Notes: a model not told the origin generated them from the sequence alone. Shown: positions 35,331-45,821, numbered from the stretch's first letter. The stretch: DNA of 64,000 nt from Capsicum annuum (GCF_002878395.1 NW_025892772.1:294861-358860); one strand, 5' to 3'. Translations and numbers: made by a program.

Positions 35331-35870
35331 GGCTATTACTGCTGTTTTGTTGAGGTTTTCTCCTCTATAGCTTCTCCTATGACTCGGTTGACCCAAAAGA
35401 AAGTGAAGTTCTTATGGTCCGAATCTTTTGAGAAGAGTTTTCAGGAGTTGAAGACTCGACTCACTTCAGCCCTTGTTTTGACTTTGCCTGATGGTGTTGA
35501 TGGTTTTGTGGTGTACTATGATGCTTTGAGAGTTGGGTTAGGTTGCGTATTGATGCAGAAGGGTAAAGTGATAGCTTATACTTCTAGACAGTTGAAACCC
35601 TATGAGAAAATTACCCCACCCATGACCTTGAGTTGGCTGCTGTTGTGTTTGCTTTGAAAATCTAGAGACACTATTTGTATGGTGTCCATGTTGATGTTTT
35701 CACTGATCATAAGAGTCTGCAATATGTGTTTACCCAGAGAGAATTAAATCTTAGGCAGAGATGATGGTTAGAATTGTTAAAGGACTATGATATGAGTGTG
35801 TTGTACCATTAGGGCAATGCCAATATTTTGGCGGATGCCCTAAGTAGAGTGTCCATGGGTAGTGTTTCGC
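35331..35870 (+). pseudogene. Del-E RNase H (frameshifted)
   Basis: GFVVYYDALRVGLGCVLMQK opens the domain (about 35500). The frame is lost at about 35608 in a run of A, where [12 protein letters not shown] would need one more base. In the next frame [29 protein letters not shown] and NILADALSR are readable with stops at W, R and probably Q codons. Confidence 0.85.
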
Positions 35871-37100
35871 ATGTGGTAGAAGGTAAGAAAGAGTTGGCTC
35901 GTGATGTACATTATTTGGCTAGATTGGGGGTTAGGTTGTTTGACTCTGCTGAAGGTAGTATAGGGGTTGAGAGTCGTTCCGAATCCTTTTTGGCTTCGAA
36001 AGTGAACGAAAAGCAATACTTAGATGCTAGTTTAGTCATACTCAAGGAGTCAGTCAAGGACCAAAAAGTAGAGGTTTTCTCCCAAGGGGGAGATGGTGTG
36101 TTGAGATTGCAGGATAGGTTGTGTGTCCTGAATGATGATGATCTGAGCCAGAAGATTATGGCTGAAGCGCACGCGGCATGATATTCTATTCATCCTGGTG
36201 CAACCAAGATTTACCGAGACTTGCGAGAAATCTATTGGTGGTGTGGTAAGAAGAAAGATATAGCAGCATTTGTAGCTAAATGTGCGATATGCCAACAGGT
36301 TAAGGTTGAACACCAAAGACCTGGTAGTATAATGCAAGAGTTTAGTATTCCCACCTGGAAGTGGGAAGAGATAAATATGGACTTCGTGATTGGTTTACCT
36401 CCTTCCCGATGCCATCATGATTCCATTTGGGTTGTGGTTGATAGGTTGACTAAGTCTGCTCATTTCTTGCCTGTTCATACTTTATATACTGCTGAGGATT
36501 ACGCTAGATTGTATATCCAACAGCTAGTCAGACTGCATGGAGTTCCCTTGTCTATTATTTTGGATAGGGGTACTCAGTTCACTTCGCAATTTTGGAATGC
36601 TTTTTAGAAGGGTCTTGGTACCCAATTGCTTTTGAGTTCTGCTTTTCATCTGCAGACCGATGGTCAGGCTGCGTGGACCATCTAGACCTTAGAGGATATG
36701 TTGAGAGCTTGTGCACTTGACTTTAAGGGAAGTTGGGATGATCACTTACCGTTGATAGAGTTTGTTTACAATAATAATTTCCACTCTAGTATTGGCATGG
36801 CTCTGTTTGAAGCCTTATATGAGAGGAAGTGTAGATCACCTATAGGTTGGTTTGAGGTGGGTAAAACGGCTGTGAGTGGTCCTGATTCGATATTTGAGGC
36901 TATGGAAAAAGTTAAGTTGATTATGGAAAGGTTGAAAACTGCGCAGAGTCGTCAGAAGTCATATGCGGATGTTAGAAGGAGAGACCTTGAGTTTGAAGTT
37001 GGTGACCTAGTGTATCTGAAAATTTCACCCATGAGGGGGGTGAAGAGATTCAGAAAGAAGGGGAAGCTTAGTCCCTGTTATGTTGGTCCTTACAAAATTC
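35871..37100 (+). pseudogene. Del-E integrase (broken, catalytic Glu lost)
   Basis: The H2C2 zinc region (IHPGATKIYRDL, CAICQ) is at about 36185-36295. Open stretch 36221-36607 contains INMDFVIGLPPS (D codon 36380-36382) and SIILDRGTQFTS (D near 36563). The third catalytic residue, normally E in the GQ-x-ERTI segment, is A (codon 36671-36673; it reads GQAAWTI). 36698-37117 is open and holds FVYNNNFHSSIGMALFEALY and KSYADVRRRDLEFEVGDLVY. Confidence 0.9.
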
Positions 37101-37455
37101 TTAGTCGTGTTGGTTAGGTAGCTTATGAGGTCGAGTTGCCTTCTGAGTTGTCCTCTGTTCATCCAATATTCCATGTCTCCATGCTTAGAAAGTATATTAG
37201 CGATGCTGTGGTAGTGGATTCCTCTGTGAGTGCTGACATTCAAGAAAATCTTTCTTTTGATGAGATTCCTATTGAGATTCTTGATTTCAGTGTCCGTAGA
37301 CTAAGGAACAAAGAAGTTCCCTTGGTCAAGCTGTTGTGGCGAAACCAATCTGTTGAGGGTGCAACTTAGGAAGCTGAGGCGGATATGCGATCCAAGTACC
37401 CGTACCTATTTTCCGCGAACTTCGATCAAGGCGAAGGTACCGTTCTTTCCTAAAT
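37101..37455 (+). pseudogene. Del-E chromodomain end of the polyprotein
   Basis: Open stretch 37136-37369 reads SELSSVHPIFHVSMLRKYIS and FDEIPIEILDFSVRRLRNKE. A TGG-to-TAG stop separates it from EAEADMRSKYPYLF. This is the Tekay/Del chromodomain with the aromatic residues mostly retained. The frame ends near 37452. Confidence 0.85.
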
Positions 37456-37650
37456 CATGCACTTTTGATAAAATTTGCAGGAGTTTAGTTGTTATTTATT
37501 ATGTGTTCAACTGTAGTTTCTTGAATTTAGACATTCTATGTTGCATTCGGAGTGAGAAACAATGTGGTGATGAGTCTAACGAATGGTTTCAGTTGTATGC
37601 TCTATTCTCTATCTAATCTTGGCATTTATAGAATCATTCGAGGATGAATT

Positions 37651-37667
37651 TTTCAAAAGGGGGATGA
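37651..37667 (+). other. Del-E polypurine tract
   Basis: TTCAAAAGGGGGATGA abuts the LTR start TGTAATACCCC and follows CATTCGAGGATGAATTT. Confidence 0.8.
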
Positions 37668-39451
37668 TGTAATACCCCGGGAAATTTTTTGATAAAATTT
37701 TGTGCGTAAACGTGTTGGGTTCTATCTTCTAGAATTAATTATAAATTTTTTGTGCAGAATATCTTAGATTATTACCCACCATTGCGTAGAGTATCGAATA
37801 ATCTTTCCAACTATATATGGATCATCCAAAATGGACACCCGAGGGACGAGTTATGAACATTCTGATCGAACTGTGAATAGTAGTAAACAGTAAAACGTGC
37901 AGGAAAAAGTACTAAGGCCTGGCGTATTTTTGCTCCAAATTTAAATGATCATAACTCCTTGTACATAATGATCTGGGTGATCTACTATATATCAACGGAA
38001 AGATCTGCGAGTCCTCTTTCTAATGAAATTGGTTTCATCCAATTTATCTATCGGAGCAAAATGTTATGGTCGATCTACTTCAGGCTACCAAAAGCGAGTT
38101 TTTGGGTCAACTTCAAATTATTATAACTCCTTGTACACAATGATCTGGGTGAGATATTATATATCAACGGAAAGATATGAGAGTTTTATTTCTAATGAAA
38201 TTGGTTTCATCCAATTTGGATATCGGAGTAAAACGTTATGGTTGATCTACTTCAGACTATCAAAACAGTCCACCAAAGGACAGATTCAAGAATTATTTGA
38301 TTTTTAGGGGCGTTTTGGTCATTCCCCCTCACCCAAAATCTGTCCAAACCCTATATTAAAGCCTATTAGAAGCATTATATGTTATATTTCAGCAAATTCC
38401 CTCAAAAAGAAAATCCTAAGCTCCTACATCCAACTTCAAGAACCTCCAAAGTTCACCATTAATTCTGCAAATTTATTCAAGATTCAAAGTTCCTAGTTCA
38501 ACAACTCCAAGAACCATTATTCAAAGGCATGATTAACATCTCAAAAATGAGTATCGATCTAAAGTTCATCATTCAAAGTATATGGGATTTTTCAACAAGA
38601 ACTCTCTTTCATTCTTATGCCCAAAAGTAATTTTCTTTACAAAGGCATGATTTTTATTTGAGTTTTACAAATTTGAAGAATGAACCCATATCTTATGATG
38701 ATTATTATGAAATCTTTATGTTTATGATTTTGAAAGATGAATTTACAAGTGTGGAGATATAAAGCATGAATCTTGAACGATATTTATCATGATTTTGATA
38801 TTTGGGTTGTGAATCCCCATTGGAAATTATGTTTTTTTTGAGAAAGTGTGTGTTATAAGCACATTGATGTTTAATATTTGAGATATTTTGAATGATTTGA
38901 CCTTTTGGTCTTAATGGAGTTGTTTTGAACTCGAGTGTGAAAGAAATCCACAACATGGTTGATTTTGATAGATGGGAAGCATGATGGCTCCCGATGTATA
39001 TTTATATATTACTGAAATTATTTTGTTATGAATTGTCTTTGAAATGATCTGAGCGTAGTCCAGGAGAAATCTTTAGCACCGAGTGGGAGGTATAAAGCGA
39101 CCTTACTTTCCTAGAGCTACGTGCCCCCATAGGAGTGATCCTGAGGCTGATTTATATAGTGATCACTAGTTTGTATGGATTTGATATCGATAGTCCTACT
39201 CCGATGGCAAGGATAGGACGACTCTCCCCAACGTGGGTTGTACATTGGACACCATGTAGCTCACATAGTTTATGTCGGTTATAGGATCTCCCATTGTGTG
39301 TGTGTATTTCCTTGTGTCTATGGTGAATGGTGAAGTGATTTGAAAGTGGAATTGTGAAAGTTATTCTTTCGAAAGATTTAAATGATATTTACATTATGAG
39401 AATTGATATTCTCGATGAACTGAAAGTGATTGACAAATTATATGATTGTGA

Positions 39452-40088
39452 TGATTTTCTTCGGGCTATGTGAGCCTTTCATACATCCTGTATATTTCTT
39501 ATAAATATTTATGATGATGATGTTTATACAACTGCATACACTCCCATATACTCAGTTCCTTTCCATGGTAATGACCCACATCTTCGGATGTGGGCTGTAT
39601 TTTCTCAGAATGTAGGTTTAGGTGCTCATTTCTAGGTTCGACAGTGATTCTTCGGGAACGCTGTTCTACATTTTCTGTTGTGGTGAGTCCTTATATTCTG
39701 AGGATGTGATGTCTGATGCTNNNNNNNNNNNNNNNNNNNNNNNNNNNNNNNNNNNNNNNNNNNNNNNNNNNNNNNNNNNNNNNNNNNNNNNNNNNNNNNN
39801 NNNNNNNNNNNNNNNNNNNNTGATTTTCTTCGGGCTATGTGAGCCTTTCATACATCCTGTATATTTCTTATAAATATTTATGATGATGATGTTTATACAA
39901 CTGCATACACTCCCATATACTCAGTTCCTTTCCATGGTAATGACCCACATCTTCGGATGTGGGCTGTATTTTCTCAGAATGTAGGTTTAGGTGCTCAGTT
40001 CTAGGTTCAACAGTGATTCTTCAGGCACATTGTTCTACATGCTCTGTTCTGGTGAGTCCTCATGTTCCGAGGATGTGATGTTTGATGT
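39452..40088. other. 100-N gap flanked by a duplicated 270-base segment
   Basis: 39452-39720 and 39821-40088 both begin TGATTTTCTTCGGGCTATG. They are nearly identical for about the first 190 bases and then differ at a dozen or so positions. The LTR length argument suggests the duplication belongs to the assembly, not the genome. Confidence 0.8.
39576..39615 (+). other. Two adjacent LTR hairpins, Del-E copy
   Basis: CCCACATC/GATGTGGG with a TTCG loop (an 8-bp stem on a stable tetraloop) is followed at once by CTGTATT/AATGTAG with loop TTCTCAG. The second is the Del-E form of the conserved hairpin, held together partly by G-T pairs. The pair is repeated after the gap. Confidence 0.6.
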
Positions 40089-40414
40089 TGGTTTCATGGC
40101 ATTGTTTACATTTGATAACAGAGTATGAGTCAGTTGGGGCATGTCTCAATGGCTCGCTGGTTTTATTGATTTTCTTAGAGGCTTGTCAGACTAGTATAGA
40201 TGTTGGGAGTTGACTAATAAGTCATATTTTGTTATCTTGCTGAAATTCTTTTATTCTTGGATGATGATTACTCTATTGTTATTTAAGGGTTATTTATGGA
40301 AACCCCGTTGATTTGTGTTGAATTGAATGAAAATGGCTCAAAAGGTTAACTTGGGGCTACTCGTAGGCTCAAGCACCGTGTGACACTTCGAGACCTGCTT
40401 TTCGGGAGGTTACA

Positions 40415-41966
40415 AACTAGCATATGTGCAAGCTTATATCTTACAAATGTTTGATACAATGCCTCTATGAACGAGTTGTGAGCAATTGAACATTGTTATC
40501 CTTTTCAAGTTTATGCTATACTTTACTTTTCATGCTATCGAGTCCTGGGGGTATTCAATACCCAAAAATCTAGCTTCTTACCTAGAGTTATAGTAGTTAC
40601 AAAATAGTCTAAGTAGTGTCACAATCAATAGTATTCAGTTAGTACAGAACTCTGTATTTTCAACCAGACAACAAAACTCAGTAAACTCAGTCCAGTTTAG
40701 TCAGTTAACATGATCAGTAATTGTTCAGTGCAGTCTAGTACAGTTTAGAAATCAATTTTGGGTCTATTTTGGTGGGAGTAGGATTCAACATCGAGTGAAC
40801 CCAAGGATGGGGAATCACCTGCCAGTAGAGGGTGTGATCGTTAGAAGCAATCTTTGTGTTCCTGAACTACGTAGCCAGCATAGGTTGAGAAATTAACCCT
40901 TTAGTTGAGGATTGATGAGGTATTATTCCTACTAGTTGAAGGTACCACCATTCTTATACAGAGAACCTATCAGATGAGGGTGACTCTTTAGCTTTGCTTT
41001 ACCCTTGGCACGGTACTGACACTCTTCCAGCTGGGGTTATAGGTTGGACCCCAATCAGTTAAGATAGAGGCATATCGGTTAGATGATTATCTCCCACAGT
41101 TTCAGTTTCAATCTCAGTATAGAACTCAGTTCAGTTCTACAGAATCAAGATTGTTAGACAAAGTCACCCAGCTTAGAATAGAACTTAGTTCAGTTCTACA
41201 GAATTAGGACTGTCAGAAACAGTCACCCAGCTATCAGTAATACAGTTATCAATAAACTCAGATATCAGTTATTCAGTTATCAGAACTCAGTATCCAGTGT
41301 GACTATGATCTCAGACACAGTATATGTAGATATTTACACAGTATTGCATAATCAGTGTTTCATTAATTTTAGTTATACATATACACTCATTCAGTACATT
41401 CATGTTACTCAGCTAGTTATTATTTATGCAAATGAACTCATGCATTCAGCCTTACCTCACTTAGCATACCAGTACATTCAAAGTACTGACACATACCTTT
41501 CTTTAGCACTATGATGTCTTATATCATAGGTTCAGACACACGGGCTCCTGACCGCACTTAGCAACCAGAATTATCAATAGCAAATTTAGTAGTAAATCCT
41601 CATCTATCGAGGGAATGTTTTTATTTCAATTATTTATTTATCAGCAGTTCAGTAGTTGGAGTTAGTTGGGTGCTTGTCCCATCAACTCCACATTCAAAAA
41701 GTTCAATTAGAGGCTTTCCAGACTAGAGTATTTTAGACAGATATTCAGTTTTCAGTATTCATTTATCAGTATTCAGTACTTTGTTTTTAGTTATGAACCT
41801 TATGGCGACTTCAGCTTAATATCCGCATTTATCTTAGTACTGATATTATTATTATTATTGGGTGATTATTCAGTGCTCACAACAGATATCATTCATGGGT
41901 TATCTTGTGGTCTCTCGGGGTCGTAAGCACCGTGTAGTGTCCAGGGTGCAGAATCGAGGCATTACA
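40415..41966 (+). repeat. Del-D 3' LTR, second part
   Basis: Resumes with AACTAGCATATGTGCAAGC, matching 23956 onward, and ends ATTACA at 41966. It contains the conserved tail GGGGTCGTAAGCACCGTGTA (about 41918-41937) and the hairpin CTATGAT-GTCTTAT-ATCATAG (41509-41529). Confidence 0.85.
41509..41529 (+). other. Conserved LTR hairpin, Del-D 3' LTR copy
   Basis: Perfect 7-bp stem CTATGAT/ATCATAG around GTCTTAT. Confidence 0.6.
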
Positions 41967-41971
41967 ATGAC
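41967..41971. repeat. Right target site duplication of Del-D (ATGAC)
   Basis: One mismatch to ATAAC at 22893-22897. The Del-C LTR continues immediately after it with AAAGAAAAAGTTAGC. Confidence 0.8.
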
Positions 41972-42240
41972 AAAGAAAAAGTTAGCAAATAGCTTATTCT
42001 ATATTCTGCCATGAATTAATAATTAAGCACTTATAGCATGTTTTCCTAATCTTCTATGAGATAATTACGCTAAACCATAAGTGTATTCACTTACCTTGGC
42101 TTGCAAAGGTTGGGGTTTCTTCAAGAACCCTAGAAAGGAAAATAGGGCTGCTCCTAGTTGCGTAAAATAAAGTAGAGAGAATTTGTGAAGTATAACATTT
42201 TTTGTAACTTTAGAATGAGGGAAAATTACTATCAACTTAT

Positions 42241-42250
42241 TCTTATAAAG
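42241..42250 (-). promoter_or_regulatory. TATA box of the Del-C 5' LTR
   Basis: Minus sense reads CTTTATAAGA. It is the presumed promoter for the Del-C genome, 60 bases and more downstream of the palindromes. Confidence 0.55.
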
Positions 42251-42310
42251 GCCCTATTTTTGGCTATCCACTTAGCTGCATTTTGGGCTTCAAATTTGGT
42301 CAAATTGGTC

Positions 42311-42548
42311 CAAGTAGGTGATGCACCTACTTGAAGAGATTAAGCTACTCAAAAGGGTCAAAGTAGGTGATGCACCTACTTGCTTAATTTCTTAGTTATG
42401 GTAAACTATAGTTGGGCATTGGCAGATTTGTGTGTTGGTCCATTTCTCCATTTTCCTTCCTCTTTTATTCAATTTGAGCCCAAATCTGTTCCATAGCCAT
42501 GGGTCCATTAATTTGGTCCAAATAGCTTAAGTAGGTGACTCACCTACT
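42311..42548 (-). promoter_or_regulatory. Three MYB-like palindromes, Del-C 5' LTR
   Basis: A 23-base inverted repeat at 42311-42333 (arms CAAGTAGGTG and CACCTACTTG around ATG), a second at 42361-42382, and a variant AGTAGGTGACTCACCTACT at 42530-42548. All arms contain the AC-element core CACCTAC. Confidence 0.6.
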
Positions 42549-42834
42549 AGTTTAATTAAGTCAAGCAAGCACCTCAATAGTTTATTCCATTTTCAGCTCC
42601 TAATCCTTTTAATCTAACCTTCAACTTGTAAACACTTGGTCACTTTAAACTTTAGATTCAAATACCAACTTATGATTCCAAGTCAAATAGTTGTATCAAT
42701 GGTAACTTGATCGCATCACATTAAAATGTATGGGTAGTATCTAGAACCCCATCAACACTATCAATACTCGCATAATAAATCTCGTGTATTACCTATACCA
42801 CAAGGCTATACGAAGTCCCATATAAATAGAACAA

Positions 42835-42902
42835 GTGCATTCAAAATATAGGGTGTTACATACACAACGTGCATTCAAAATACAGGATGTTACATACACA
42901 AA
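42835..42902. repeat. 34-base tandem duplication across the Del-C outer LTR end
   Basis: Units 42835-42868 and 42869-42902 each contain GTGCATTCAAAATA, then a GTTACA LTR end and ATACACA. The duplication therefore spans the LTR/flank junction. The units differ at a few bases. Confidence 0.75.
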
Positions 42903-45700
42903 ATTCAAGCCTATCTTTACTACACCCATTTTATGGATCTCCTCACCAAAACTCAACAATTTTAATTACTCTCACGAGGATTTTCACCGCATATTCACTT
43001 CCAAATTTTTTCACATAATGAAAGTTCATCTCTCTCCTCCCTTTTCATCGATAACCTTAGCACAAGGTAGTCACACAAAAAAATTTAAATAATATGAAAC
43101 ATCTACTCTGTTATATAACACATTATAAACTTCCATATCCACTAACATAATAACATTAGGAGGTTCATTGAGGACCAGAGGACAAGCATCAAGAATGAGG
43201 GTAACACTCTTCAATTAGGACTTATATTTGTTGATTTACTCAAGATGGGTTGTGAGACGCTAGATACAATGCAATAGGCACGAATTGCTTCATATAATAA
43301 ATGCCTAGTTCATAAATAGAGAGTTGTTTGAGTGTTAACATACACATCATGAGTTCTTAGGACAAGGCACAGTGAGAAACATGTGATCATATATCATGAG
43401 TTGTATAGCATAAAGGCGGAATTCATGTAGTCAACGATTGAGATGAGGATTTAAACTTGAAGTTATTGCTCCTCTTTTAAAGAACTAAAAATGGCCATGA
43501 GTTTGCATAAACTTTATCACTTTGGCTAATCCTGACATAAAGTAAATTGGTAATATATAGAAAGCATAGTTCTATTGAACTAAGCATGATATGAGACATA
43601 GATTTATGGATTATAAACATCATAACATAGAGCTTGAATACTTGAAATATTGGATTACTAAGGGACATTATTGCTTTTAGTTTTGAGGTCGGAACATAGA
43701 CATAAATTACATAAATAATTCGGACCTTAGGCATAGGCACAACTTAAATAAAGAAGACATTAGTAGAATGACCAGTTATATTGAAGTAGGAGGAGCTTGC
43801 GGGTATAGAAATAAATTTATCATAACACTTCCCAGACACTTGACACCATGAGAAAATTTGGGAACTACCTTAATTCATTATCTCCCCTTTATATCAAAGT
43901 CACAATCCTAGACTTGGGGACATATCCTTTAAATAAATCTATAAGCACAACATTCAACACAATGGGGGTATCACTATAAACATGAATGCTAAACTCCTAC
44001 TAATAAACTACACTCTAAAGGCATCGCTTTTTGGGAATGCTACTCTTAACCTTCGCTAGCCTCTATAGCCATCACCTAACAACTCACACTTTCATGGGCA
44101 TACATATCCACACTCCTTATCACATACCGATCCATTCTCCACTACATACTAGCATTAAATATCTGATCTCGTACCCTAACAACTTAACAAAGTTTCTTAA
44201 ATCTAGACCAAGATCTCACATAATCTATCTATATTTCCCCCAATTTAGCATAAAAGAACACCCTATAGTATCTATCCAGTCTTTTTATACTAAGAAACTT
44301 AAGAACATGAACTAGGTAAACATAACGATTATACATATGAAACCTTAACTAACCACATGCCACCTGGAGTTCAACTTATTCTTATAAACATAACGCTCTT
44401 ATCCACCTAATGACTCAGCCGTAATTCATCATTTTAACACTAGTCCGTATGTATAAATATATATCAAAATTTACCACTTAAACTCTTCATAAGTTTTCAA
44501 CCTAGGCTCTTTCACACATTATATCAAGCCTACAAATTCAGTCCCATAAAACATGCCTTATTAATCTTAAGCTACTATTCTTACCACAACAATCCAAATC
44601 TAAAGTTAAAACCTATAGTCTAGCATCAATTATGTACCACCAATGAAACATCCAGTATAGTATACTAATCCGCCGAATAAAAAAATCAACCTAATTCTCT
44701 TATTCAACTTAACTATGGCCTTTAAGATCATCCTCTCCACAATATTATTACCACACCTTAGAATCTACTATGCACCTTCTCACAAGTTATACTAGTTTAA
44801 AACTACCATAGATAAGAGAATCAAGGGGGTAAAGTCACATAATAAGGATAGTTGATCTTAATCTTATAACATAACACAAACGATCTATTTAGCATAGTCT
44901 ACTTTCTTACATTAAATCTACTTACCCATGCGTACATCACAATAATCTTCAAAATCCCATAAACATCATAAAGTTTTCCCCAAGTTAGTCCATACTTATA
45001 ACTTATTGGCTAATATACTCCTTTCCATTTGAAACATATAAATGATTTTTCTACTACAACAACCATCCATTTTTTAGCTCCTCACCTATTTCTAATATAT
45101 TCTAATCACCATAATTAATCACATCCTCTACTAACTACCATAAACCTGAAAGTCATGCTACAAGTTTAGTCAATCATAGTAAAAGGCATACCACCCTCTA
45201 CTAGATTGTTACATAACTACAACAAACTTCTTTACTCAAAAGTTACATTCACTCTAACTTCTAAACTTATGGCTTCAAATTACTAACTTCAGGACAATCT
45301 TACTACCAATAGGTTATGACACCTTAACATATACTACTACTGGGGTGGAAATATTATTCCAGTATTCTACTACATATCTCTACCCTTAAGCATGATATCT
45401 GCAACAAGGATTCTAAAAGGGACTGAATACACTTCATACCTCAGGCTCAAATACTTAATGGATATAGATAGGGGTATCCCTTGAATCAACACACTATGAA
45501 GCACTAAAGAACTCCTCTCAAGTCCTTGTGCTATTTCATAACCATATAGATAACATAATCAGAAATGACCACATTGTTAGAGATCTTAACCCTTGATCTT
45601 GTGTCGCCTCAACAATGAGGCATAGCTAATAAAATTAGAGTAAGGAAGGAACTTGGATAACTTTCATATGGTCAACATAATGGATCAATCTAGAGTAAGA

Positions 45701-45815
45701 AAGAATAAGAAACATCTTCTAAATGCTCGATAAGCTCCTGATAATAAGTATGGTGCACAACACACTCATAACAAGAATCTACTAGCCACAAATTTATAGA
45801 TACCCTAGGATAATA
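45701..45815 (-). promoter_or_regulatory. Conserved retrotransposon leader, LARD-1 copy
   Basis: Minus sense: 52 nt after the primer site comes TATGAGTGTGTTGTGCACC then ATACTTATTATC (45740-45770), followed by AGCATTTAGAAGATGTTTC (about 45706-45725) and a TTCTTTC tract. Confidence 0.6.
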
Positions 45816-45821
45816 AACCAT

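Larger units (their letters stand above)
31570..40414 (+). mobile_element. Del-E: chromovirus lacking its 5' LTR, inserted in the Del-D 3' LTR
   Basis: Plus-strand gag (partial), protease, RT, RNase H, integrase, chromodomain and a 3' LTR (37668-40414). There is no 5' LTR, primer site or gag start. The left junction falls directly after TACTA (31565-31569), and the 3' LTR is followed by AACTA (40415-40419), so a diverged target duplication may still be present. Solo-2 interrupts its RT gene. Confidence 0.85.
37668..40414 (+). repeat. Del-E 3' LTR, with assembly gap
   Basis: TGTAATACCCC to GGAGGTTACA, same family as solo-1. It contains two imperfect copies of a segment of about 120 bases (AACTCCTTGTACA(C/T)AATGATC..., starting near 37950 and 38123). 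It also contains the gap at 39721-39820 with a repeat on both sides. Subtracting gap and repeat gives about 2378 bases, close to the 2370 of solo-1. Confidence 0.85.
22898..41966 (+). mobile_element. Del-D: gypsy chromovirus inserted in the Del-C 5' LTR
   Basis: Plus-strand element: 5' LTR 22898-25420, gag 25627, protease, RT, RNase H, integrase with chromodomain to about 30237, purine tract, 3' LTR 30508-31569 continued at 40415-41966. Ends are TGTAAGA and ATTACA with a 5-bp target duplication. Del-E occupies 31570-40414. Confidence 0.85.
10590..42860 (-). mobile_element. Del-C: full-length Tekay/Del-like chromovirus with nested insertions
   Basis: Minus-strand element with 3' LTR 10590-13449, purine tract, integrase with chromodomain, RNase H, RT, protease, gag, leader, primer site and 5' LTR (20954-22897 plus 41972-42860). 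Solo-1 (15751-18120) and Del-D (22898-41966) are later insertions. LTR lengths agree once insertions are removed (2860 and about 2833). In one hand-aligned stretch (11941-12099 against 22299-22457) I count 17 differences in 159 bases, so the insertion is old. The flanking sequences differ: Del-B on the left, LARD-1 on the right. Confidence 0.85.
41972..42860 (-). repeat. Del-C 5' LTR, outer part
   Basis: Matches 12541-13449 of the 3' LTR and ends GGGTGTTACA. It holds the TATA box (42241-42250, minus) and three palindromes. With 20954-22897 it makes a complete LTR of about 2833 bases. Confidence 0.85.

Noticed and set aside
39622..39873. Open stretch across the N gap
   Set aside because: It exists only because N codons are read as X; it is inside an LTR.
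42835..43092. 85-codon open stretch as a small gene
   Set aside because: It spans the duplicated LTR end of Del-C and continues into the LARD-1 interior, so it is a chance reading across a junction.
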